This document shows positions 1 to 4,640 of a DNA stretch of 6,308 nt, in pieces. A program made the translations under genes and the position numbers. The notes below the pieces were generated by a model that saw only the letters and a list, made by a program, of their open reading frames with translations, did no database searches and was not told the origin of the DNA. This stretch comes from Myxococcales bacterium. GTDB lineage: Bacteria > Myxococcota > Myxococcia > Myxococcales > Myxococcaceae. The stretch is from contig VFKJ01000010.1 in NCBI GenBank assembly GCA_009885595.1, positions 1-6,308 of the forward strand. Direction: 5' to 3'. Positions within the stretch are counted from its first letter, which is position 1, and each line of letters begins with the position of its first letter.

Positions 1-24
1 ACGCGTATCGACGCTGAAGGGTAA
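1..24 (+). CDS. Possible 3' end of an upstream plus-strand gene
   Basis: The first 24 bases can be read in frame 1 as TRIDAEG followed by TAA at 22-24. Frame 3 would instead end at TGA 15-17. Both stops fall just before the palindromic repeat that starts near 26, as expected if an upstream gene ends here and the repeat occupies the intergenic space. Too little sequence is present to identify a product, to choose between the frames, or to exclude that this is noncoding. Confidence 0.2.
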   Translation, partial: TRIDAEG

Positions 25-25
25 G

Positions 26-68
26 CCCTCTCCCCGACCCTCTCCCCCGCGGGGGAGAGGGAGACAGG
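26..68. repeat. GC-rich palindromic intergenic repeat, copy 1
   Basis: A half-copy, CCCTCTCCCC (26-35), precedes a perfect 24-base palindrome at 38-61 with arms CCCTCTCCCCCG and CGGGGGAGAGGG, followed by AGACAGG. A second copy lies at 2823-2856 with the same GGGGAGAGGGAG core and nearly the same ACAGG flank. Short C/T-rich and G/A-rich inverted repeats of this kind are commonly scattered between genes in GC-rich proteobacteria, similar in concept to REP elements. In RNA the palindrome would form a strong hairpin. No T-run follows, so it is not a textbook intrinsic terminator, although it could slow transcription beyond the 3' end of the dehydrogenase gene at 201. Confidence 0.75.
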
Positions 69-81
69 ATTCATGTCGTAA

Positions 82-171
82 TCCCTCGGGGTGGGGCTGG
101 TGGGCGATCGCTCCACCTCGTTCCAGTGCATCGCGCCCTGCGATCAGCTGGTGGCCTTCGACCGCGACTGA
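82..171 (+). pseudogene. Short coding-like remnant (C-terminal fragment, unrecognised)
   Basis: Between stop TAA (79-81) and TGA (169-171) lies a 29-codon frame in which 27 codons end in G or C. It reads GLVGDRSTSFQ, CIAPCDQLVAFDRD and stop at its 3' end. This codon bias resembles the real genes of the window, but there is no convincing start codon or ribosome binding site; GTG at 91 is the only candidate. The best reading is the tail of a gene whose 5' part has been lost or displaced next to the palindromic repeat. The LVAFDRD ending loosely recalls beta-propeller (PQQ-type) repeat strands, but that is a guess. Random occurrence in GC-rich DNA is a real alternative. Confidence 0.25.
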
Positions 172-200
172 AGGCGGTAGGGCGAGGAGCGGTAACGGAC

Positions 201-2123
201 TCAGCTCGCCCTGGCAGTCACCTCGGGCTGGGGCTCGAGCGTCGCGAGCAGGCGATCGCCGGTGGTGGTGATCTCCTCGAGCAGCGCCTTGGTGCGCAGG
301 TCGGCCTTCTCCAGCCAGCGCTCCAGCAACTCCCGCCGCTCGGGGAATTGGCGGGCCTGGTCGAGCAGGAGCTCGCCGATCGCCTCGTCGGCCAGCAACC
401 GGGTGAGCCGCTCCGCGTGCAGCATCGCGAGCGCGAAGTCGCGTTTCGGATCCCACTGCTTCGTCATCACCTCGCGCCAGCTCGTCAGCGGCACCGAGGA
501 GAGCGAGCGCAGCTTGCCAGCCGCGGTGCGCGTGAGCAGGAACTGCTGCGCGGAGAGCGAGCGGTGCTGAATTCTCGCCACCCCCCGCTCCAGCCCGTCG
601 ACCGCGGACATGGAGCGCCAACGCGCCTGGCCGAGCCTCGCCACGAACGCGGCGGGCTTCTTGATCAGGCCCATCAGGGTGTCCTTCATCGCCATCAGCG
701 ACTGGATCTGGCTGGTGCCTTCGTAGATGGGCAGCACCAGCGCGTCACGCAAGAGCTTCTCGGCGCCGTAGTCGCGGGTGTAGCCGACCCCGCCGTGGAT
801 CTGCATCGCCCGGCGGGCGATCTCCACGGCCTTCTCGGCGGCGAGGTACTTGAGCAGCGGGGTGTAGCGGCGCGAGGCGGCGCGGTGCCGGGGCAGCTCC
901 TCTTCGATGCGCTGCTTCTCTTCTTCGGTGAGCAGCTCGCCGAAGCGCTGCATCAGGGGCAGCTTCTGGGCGAGCTCTTCGTGGAAGGCAGCCTTCACCG
1001 CGAGCGCGCGGAGCGCCTGCACGTCGGTGCGCATCTCCTCGAGCAGGTCGGCGATCAGCTCGTGGCGGGCGATCGGCTTACCCATCGAGGTGCGCTCGGC
1101 GGCGTAGGCGTGCGCGAGGCGGGTGGCGTTCTCCGCCAGGCCAATGCCCTCGAAGCTCACGCCCACCCGGGCGTTGTTCATCAGCACCAGCATGTACTTG
1201 AAGCCCTCGCCGCGCTTGCCGATGAGCTGGGCGGGCACGTGATCGAAGTCGAGCGCCGCGGTGACCGAGCCGTGGTGGCCCAGCTTCTCCTCGAGGCGAT
1301 CGATGGTGACGAAGCGCTTGCGGGTGCCATCGGGCAGATCTTCGTAAGCCTGCACCAGGAACATCGAGAGCCCGCCCAGGCCCGCGAAGGGATCCTCGGG
1401 GTTGGTGGCCGCTTCCGTGCGCGCGATCACGAAGTGGTACTTGCCGTGGCCCGAGCTGATGAAGATCTTCTGGCCGCTGACGAACCAGTGGCCCTCGGCG
1501 TCCTGCTCCGCGCGGGTGCGGAGCTTCGCCATGTCGCTGCCGGCGTCGGGCTCGGTGATGTCCATGCAGCCCCAGGCGGCGCCGCTGGCGATGTCTTCGA
1601 TCTGCTTGCCGAAGCGGGTGTGCTTGATGCGCGCCTGCGCGGTGTCGAACTCGGTGGTGCCCTCGTGAATCGAGTACACCAGCATCGCCATCGCCAGCCC
1701 GCCGTGGAACGAGAAGTGGGTCATCGCCGAGACGTCGGCGCGGGCCATCATCTCGGCGCCCAGGAAGTAGAGCAGCAGCGGGGCCTGCAGCCCGCCCAGC
1801 TCACGCGGCAGGCACAGCCCGTGGAGCTGCGCTTCCTTGATGATGGCGAAGGCGGCGCGCATCGCCTCGCCTTCGACCGCCTCACCCTTCACCAGGTGCG
1901 GCTCCTCCCGGTCGATCTTCGCGGCGCGCGGCGCCACCACCTCGGCGGCGAGCTGGCCGAAGGACTTCGCCACCTCGAGGTAGAAGGCGCGGGCCTCTTC
2001 GAAGTTCGTGAAGCCGCCCGGGGCGCGCCAGCCGTACTCGGTGACCTCGGCCAGGCGCGCCCAGTCAGCGCCGTTGCCCAGGTAGAACTGCAGGTCCGTG
2101 TTGTCTTCGAAGAAGTTGGCCAT
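201..2123 (-). CDS. Acyl-CoA dehydrogenase, long (~640 aa) FadE5/DmdC-like form
   Basis: A flavin-dependent acyl-CoA dehydrogenase, expected to introduce an alpha,beta double bond into an acyl-CoA and pass electrons to electron-transfer flavoprotein in the cytoplasm. At 640 residues it is much longer than the ~380-400-residue classical enzymes. It fits the long group that has an N-terminal extension (about residues 1-50, starting MANFFEDNTDLQF) and an extra C-terminal helical domain (about 480-640). Signatures visible: MDITEPDAGSD at 187-197 (flavin/substrate-binding middle domain), QIHGGVGYTRDYG at 441-453, and IYEGTSQIQ at 466-474, where Glu468 matches the catalytic base of MCAD/SCAD-type enzymes. 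A charged stretch at about 381-425 is inserted before the last core helices. The start is supported by AAGGTGA at 2133-2127, which includes the stop of the TetR gene; the ATG follows 3 bases later, so the two genes are probably translationally coupled. Family is certain. The substrate (fatty acyl, methylthiopropionyl or other acyl-CoA) cannot be read from the sequence. Confidence 0.95.
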   Translation of the reverse strand: MANFFEDNTDLQFYLGNGADWARLAEVTEYGWRAPGGFTNFEEARAFYLEVAKSFGQLAAEVVAPRAAKIDREEPHLVKGEAVEGEAMRAAFAIIKEAQLHGLCLPRELGGLQAPLLLYFLGAEMMARADVSAMTHFSFHGGLAMAMLVYSIHEGTTEFDTAQARIKHTRFGKQIEDIASGAAWGCMDITEPDAGSDMAKLRTRAEQDAEGHWFVSGQKIFISSGHGKYHFVIARTEAATNPEDPFAGLGGLSMFLVQAYEDLPDGTRKRFVTIDRLEEKLGHHGSVTAALDFDHVPAQLIGKRGEGFKYMLVLMNNARVGVSFEGIGLAENATRLAHAYAAERTSMGKPIARHELIADLLEEMRTDVQALRALAVKAAFHEELAQKLPLMQRFGELLTEEEKQRIEEELPRHRAASRRYTPLLKYLAAEKAVEIARRAMQIHGGVGYTRDYGAEKLLRDALVLPIYEGTSQIQSLMAMKDTLMGLIKKPAAFVARLGQARWRSMSAVDGLERGVARIQHRSLSAQQFLLTRTAAGKLRSLSSVPLTSWREVMTKQWDPKRDFALAMLHAERLTRLLADEAIGELLLDQARQFPERRELLERWLEKADLRTKALLEEITTTGDRLLATLEPQPEVTARAS

Positions 2124-2126
2124 GGC

Positions 2127-2133
2127 TCACCTT
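2127..2133 (-). promoter_or_regulatory. Ribosome binding site of the acyl-CoA dehydrogenase, overlapping the TetR stop
   Basis: On the minus strand the sequence reads AAGGTGA-gcc-ATG. AAGG is the Shine-Dalgarno core, TGA is the stop codon of the upstream TetR gene, and ATG at 2123 starts the dehydrogenase. A ribosome finishing the regulator would be placed directly at the next start, which supports both the chosen start and coupled translation. Confidence 0.75.
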
Positions 2134-2780
2134 GGGGTTGAACGGCGCCGCGGGCTCTTGCGCGCGGGAGAAGGACGGGGGCTGAAGAGACTGGAGCGGC
2201 TGAGGCGGGCGAGCTCGGTGGCCTGCCGGGCTCTGCCGTCTCTGGGCAACAGCGCGTCGAGCACCTCGCCGGTGGCGACGGCGGAGATCACCAGCAGGAG
2301 GATCTGAACCACGTACGCCTCGGCGTCGACGTCGGCCTGGTGCCGGCCGTGCGCCTGCCCTTCGCGGATGTAGCTGACGATGGCCCACAGCCAGGGCCGC
2401 ACCGCGCCCTTGAGCAGCGCGCGCATCTCGGTCGGGCGGTCGAGGAGCTCGCGCATCACCAGGCGGGCGCGATCGGGCTCCTCGGCGAAGAAGCGGTGGA
2501 GCTCGCCGTACACCGCCTCGAACCGGTCGACGCTGGCGGTGGCGGCGAGGAGCAGCTGGGGGAGCCGCTCCTTCCAGTGCGCGAGCATGGCCTCGAGCAC
2601 GGCGAGGCGGAGCGCTTCTTTCGAGGGGAAGTGGTGCAGCACCGCGGGCTTGCTCACGCCGACGGCGCTGGCCACGTCTTGCAGGGCGGTGCCGTCGAAG
2701 CCTCTCGCCGCGAAGAGGCGGGTGGCGGCGGCGAGCACCGCGGGACGGACTTCGAGGGGGAGCTTGCGGGCGGCGACCAT
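2127..2780 (-). CDS. TetR/AcrR-family transcriptional regulator
   Basis: A 217-residue one-domain-plus-ligand-domain repressor of the TetR family. The N-terminal DNA-binding region is clear: AAATRLFAARGFDGTAL at 17-33, then DVASAVGVSKPAVLHHFPSK at 35-54, which is the helix-turn-helix with the family's typical H-F-x-S-K ending. Residues ~60-190 are helical and variable, as expected for the ligand-binding and dimerisation part. The last ~20 residues are Ser/Pro/Arg-rich (ending RRRSTPR) and probably disordered. It is the first gene of an operon with the acyl-CoA dehydrogenase 3 bases downstream, so a natural inference is that it represses its own operon and responds to an acyl-CoA or fatty acid. 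The start at 2780 is the first ATG after an in-frame TAG; no good Shine-Dalgarno precedes it, so the start is slightly uncertain. Specific ligand unknown. Confidence 0.92.
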   Translation of the reverse strand: MVAARKLPLEVRPAVLAAATRLFAARGFDGTALQDVASAVGVSKPAVLHHFPSKEALRLAVLEAMLAHWKERLPQLLLAATASVDRFEAVYGELHRFFAEEPDRARLVMRELLDRPTEMRALLKGAVRPWLWAIVSYIREGQAHGRHQADVDAEAYVVQILLLVISAVATGEVLDALLPRDGRARQATELARLSRSSLFSPRPSPARKSPRRRSTPR

Positions 2781-2796
2781 GTGGATGGCGGATGCC

Positions 2797-2808
2797 TACC
2801 AGATGGTA
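2797..2808. promoter_or_regulatory. Candidate TetR operator upstream of the regulator gene
   Basis: TACCA-GA-TGGTA is a perfect 5+5 inverted repeat with a 2-base centre, 16 bases upstream of the TetR start codon. Short palindromes of this size and place are typical of autoregulated TetR-family genes. On the minus strand it lies over a weak promoter-like arrangement, TTGCTG (2822-2817) and TAGGCA (2798-2793) with an 18-base spacer, so binding there would block initiation. The promoter match is poor and the assignment rests on position and symmetry. Confidence 0.5.
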
Positions 2809-2822
2809 AGGCCTCGCAGCAA

Positions 2823-2856
2823 CCTCTCCCTGCAACGCGGGGAGAGGGAGGACAGG
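2823..2856. repeat. GC-rich palindromic intergenic repeat, copy 2
   Basis: The arms CCTCTCCC (2823-2830) and GGGAGAGG (2840-2847) are separated by 9 bases and followed by GAGGACAGG. The 3' arm and flank match copy 1 (52-68) almost base for base: GGGGAGAGGGAG, then ACAGG with one extra G. The 5' arm is shorter and the centre differs, so copy 2 has diverged. It sits between the candidate operator of the TetR gene and the truncated lipoprotein reading frame, whose coding character ends where this repeat starts. Confidence 0.65.
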
Positions 2857-3049
2857 TCACCGCCTTCATCCCCAGCCTCGAAGTGGAGACCGCATACTCG
2901 CCTTCCATCAGGTCCTCCTTCGTCATGAGATGATGATCCTCGAGAGCTGGGCGAAGGCGCAGGTCCAATTCCGCCAGCCGCGTCTGCAACACGTCGTGGT
3001 TCTTCCGGCATCCGGACACCAACAACAGCATCACGAGGAGCGCGCGCAC
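2855..3049 (-). pseudogene. 5' part of a small lipoprotein gene, truncated at the repeat
   Basis: Reading leftwards from GTG at 3049 gives VRALLVMLLLVSGCRKNH, a short hydrophobic segment ending in a good lipobox (L-V-S-G-C, Cys14), then a charged, helix-prone stretch (DVLQTRLAELDLRLR, later MTKEDLMEGEYAV) typical of small outer-membrane or periplasmic lipoproteins. Of the first 65 codons, 54 end in G or C. From the palindromic repeat onward this bias disappears, and the frame stays open without sense through the TetR promoter and into the TetR gene, to a stop at 2654. This suggests a real lipoprotein gene that lost its 3' end at the repeat. No clear ribosome binding site precedes the GTG. The alternatives are a short functional gene with an unusual tail running to 2654, or chance. 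Confidence 0.4.
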
Positions 3050-3116
3050 CCCGCATATAAAGAGGTGAGACAATCGTTCAGTAAGCCCAGGTGGGCCGCG
3101 AGGAGTAAAAGGCGGC

Positions 3117-4133
3117 ATGTCCCTGCTGCTCATGCTGTCGCTCGCGCTCGCCGCGGGCCCCGCGCAGAAGACGTTGGCCTCGCCGGGCCTGTCGTCGATC
3201 AACATCGACGAGCGGGTGGCCGCCTTCTACAGCGAGTTCTTCGCGCAGGAGCTCGCGCAGAAGACCGGCTACCGCGTCTTCACTCAGGGCGAAGTCGCCG
3301 CGCTGCTCGGCCTGGAGCGGCAACGGCAGCTGCTGGGATGCAGCGAGGACGCGTCGAGCTGCATGTCGGAGCTTGCCGGAGCGCTGGGCGCCGATGGCTT
3401 GATCACTGGCAGCATCGCGCGATTGGGCAGCGGCTTCGCCGTCACCCTCAACGTGGTGAGCCCGCAGGGCGCGCACTCGCTGGCGATGCGCACCGGGCGC
3501 TCGAAGGACGAGGACGCGCTGCTCGACTGGCTCACCGAGACGGCGGGGTTGGTCGCGGTGCAGCTCAAGACGTCGTTCGCCTCGCCGGGCAGCGTGATGG
3601 TGGAGCCCGAGCTGAAGGTGCCCGCGGGCGCGCCCCGTCGCATCGCGCGCGATGGGAAACTCTTCAGCGAGCTCGAGACCGCGCGCTACTTCCACGCCAG
3701 GGGAAAGGGACTGCCCGAGCCCGAGGCCATTCGCTTCGCGCGGGGGCTGCCGCCGCTCGACGCTGGCATCGTCGTCGTCGCCGCCCCCGCCGCTGACGCC
3801 GGAGTGACGAGGCCCTTCGTGCCGGGTCCCCCGCCCCGCAGGGTCGCGCGCGACGGCAAGTTGCTCAGCGAAGCGCAGACCCGGCGCTACCTCGAGGCCC
3901 GCGACGGTGGCCGCTCTGAAACCGACGCCTTTGCCTGGGCGCGGACCACGCCCGTGGAAGACCCGCCGCCAGCCGTCGTGCCAGAGGTGCAGCGACCCGT
4001 GACTGGTCCCGACGCCGGCGTGCTGCGGCTTCCCCCTGGCCTGCCGAAACGAATCGCGCGCGACGGAAAGCTGCTCACCGTCGAGGAAACCGAGCGCCAC
4101 TTCCTCGAGAAGTTCGGCGGGCCTGCACGCTGA
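3117..4133 (+). CDS. Exported protein with TolB/CsgG-like N-terminal domain and three C-terminal repeats
   Basis: A 338-residue protein that begins with a hydrophobic signal-like segment (MSLLLMLSLALAAGPA) with no basic residue before it; cleavage is plausible after Ala13. Residues ~20-155 resemble the TolB N-terminal/CsgG-like fold of many predicted envelope proteins: a helix (VAAFYSEFFAQELAQ), GYRVFTQGEVAALLGLERQR, a Cys75/Cys82 pair, then LGADGLITGSIARLGSGFAVTLNVV at about 90-114. The C-terminal half is three copies of a ~25-residue motif, [RK]R[IV]ARDGKL followed by a helix, at residues 174-198, 241-265 and 311-335, joined by Pro/Ala/Asp-Ala-Gly linkers. The start has AGGAG at 3101-3105, 11 bases upstream, and no other in-frame start exists after a stop at 3066. 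Monocistronic by position. Likely periplasmic or surface-located. Role unknown; the N-terminal fold assignment is moderate and the repeat is not one I recognise. Confidence 0.85.
   Translation: MSLLLMLSLALAAGPAQKTLASPGLSSINIDERVAAFYSEFFAQELAQKTGYRVFTQGEVAALLGLERQRQLLGCSEDASSCMSELAGALGADGLITGSIARLGSGFAVTLNVVSPQGAHSLAMRTGRSKDEDALLDWLTETAGLVAVQLKTSFASPGSVMVEPELKVPAGAPRRIARDGKLFSELETARYFHARGKGLPEPEAIRFARGLPPLDAGIVVVAAPAADAGVTRPFVPGPPPRRVARDGKLLSEAQTRRYLEARDGGRSETDAFAWARTTPVEDPPPAVVPEVQRPVTGPDAGVLRLPPGLPKRIARDGKLLTVEETERHFLEKFGGPAR
3636..4121 (+). repeat. Three protein-level repeats of an ARDGKL motif
   Basis: The copies are encoded at 3636-3710, 3837-3911 and 4047-4121, with starts 67 and 70 codons apart. 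Each reads [RK]R[IV]ARDGKL[LF][ST], then a helix with a conserved T-x-R-[YH]-[FL], ending near Gly. Copies 1 and 2 extend with a further E/D-A-[IF]-x-[FW]-A-R segment; copy 3 stops short, 3 residues before the end of the protein. Codons differ between copies while the residues are kept, so the repeat is old and appears to be maintained at protein level. Confidence 0.85.
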
Positions 4134-4155
4134 GCAGACCAGGGCCCTGAAGAAA

Positions 4156-4188
4156 CGCGAGCCCTTGCGCCAGTTACCTCGGCTCGCG
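4156..4188. terminator. Hairpin after the TolB-like gene, possible terminator
   Basis: CGCGAGCC (4156-4163) pairs with GGCTCGCG (4181-4188) across a 17-base loop. A further AAGA/TCTT pairing lies outside it. It begins 22 bases after the stop codon and separates this gene from the next operon. Only a short CTCTT follows, so intrinsic termination would be weak; it may instead stabilise the 3' end of the message. Confidence 0.4.
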
Positions 4189-4247
4189 CTCTTGGAAATG
4201 GGGGGGCCCCTCGAGGGCCTCATCGGCGGTGTTAACGACACAGCACC

Positions 4248-4640
4248 ATGCTCTGGCTGTTGCGGTCCGCCATCGTGATGACCTACCCGCGCACGCCGGG
4301 CCTCCCCGGAATCGAGGACTGCGCGCTCGACGAGTACCTCGCCCGCTTCAAGAAGGAGACGGGCTGGATCATCTGGCTGGGCACCATCACCGGCGCGCTC
4401 CTCTTTCACCTCACGCCGCTGCTGACCGTGTACCTGCCGCTGCCCGCGTTCCTGCTCCCCTCGAAGCTCGGGGATCTCCACGCGAGGCGGGTGATGACCA
4501 CTCGCATCTACCTGCTTCGGCAAGCGGTGTGGCTGGTCAAGCTGTGCGCGGGGCTGTGCTGGGGCGCTGATCCCGAGGTGCGCAGGCGCTTCGCCCTCGC
4601 GCCGCTGCCGAAGGATCCCGGCACCTGGAGGCGCACGTGA
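4248..4640 (+). CDS. Small hydrophobic protein coupled to the GMC oxidoreductase
   Basis: A 130-residue protein with no recognised domain. One long hydrophobic stretch at about residues 40-72 (WIIWLGTITGALLF, then LTPLLTVYLPLPAFLLP) looks like one or two membrane passes. It is followed by a basic segment and an amphipathic helix (IYLLRQAVWLVKLCAGLCWG), and the tail ends DPGTWRR. Its TGA (4638-4640) overlaps the GTG start of the GMC oxidoreductase by four bases (GTGA), so the two are almost certainly co-translated and probably work together. The small protein could anchor the enzyme at the membrane or act as an assembly or electron-transfer partner; this is inference from context. The start is uncertain: no Shine-Dalgarno precedes ATG 4248, and ATG 4278 (M11), just before the conserved-looking part, is an alternative. 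Confidence 0.8.
   Translation: MLWLLRSAIVMTYPRTPGLPGIEDCALDEYLARFKKETGWIIWLGTITGALLFHLTPLLTVYLPLPAFLLPSKLGDLHARRVMTTRIYLLRQAVWLVKLCAGLCWGADPEVRRRFALAPLPKDPGTWRRT
4627..4640 (+). promoter_or_regulatory. Ribosome binding site and stop/start overlap of the GMC operon
   Basis: GGAGG (4627-4631) lies 5 bases before GTG at 4637. The preceding gene's TGA shares bases 4638-4639 with that start codon (GTGA). This fixes the GTG start and indicates translational coupling between the 130-residue protein and the oxidoreductase. Confidence 0.75.

Larger units (their letters stand above)
2781..3116. other. Intergenic region between the TetR operon and the TolB-like gene
   Basis: This 336-base stretch separates two divergent transcription units. 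From left to right it holds the candidate operator (2797-2808), palindromic repeat copy 2 (2823-2856) and the truncated lipoprotein frame (minus strand, 2855-3049). The last ~65 bases are the leader of the plus-strand gene. CATATAAA (3054-3061) is the only AT-rich run near that leader and might serve as a -10 element, but no -35 box at normal spacing is evident. No RNA gene was seen. Confidence 0.5.

Noticed and set aside
38..61. Palindrome as a CRISPR repeat or a true intrinsic terminator
   Set aside because: Only two diverged copies lie ~2.8 kb apart with no spacers, and no T-run follows; a dispersed intergenic repeat explains it better.
126..2141. A 671-codon plus-strand open frame opposite the dehydrogenase
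   Set aside because: It is antisense to a clear acyl-CoA dehydrogenase. Its translation is rich in Arg, Gly, His, Leu and Gln with no domain, as expected for the complement of a GC-rich gene.
2340..2933. Plus-strand frames across the TetR gene
   Set aside because: They overlap the clear TetR helix-turn-helix on the other strand and have no domain of their own.
4208..4217. CCCTCGAGGG palindrome before the 130-residue gene
   Set aside because: Only 10 bases in very GC-rich DNA, with no second copy and no promoter context; likely chance.
4229..4241. GTGT-taacg-ACAC inverted repeat just upstream of the small membrane protein
   Set aside because: Four-base arms are too short to call an operator without conservation data, although its place in the leader is suitable.
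3078..4523. A 481-codon minus-strand open frame opposite the TolB-like gene
   Set aside because: The plus-strand gene has a signal-like N-terminus, a recognisable fold and internal repeats; the minus frame only mirrors these repeats and lacks a plausible start signal.
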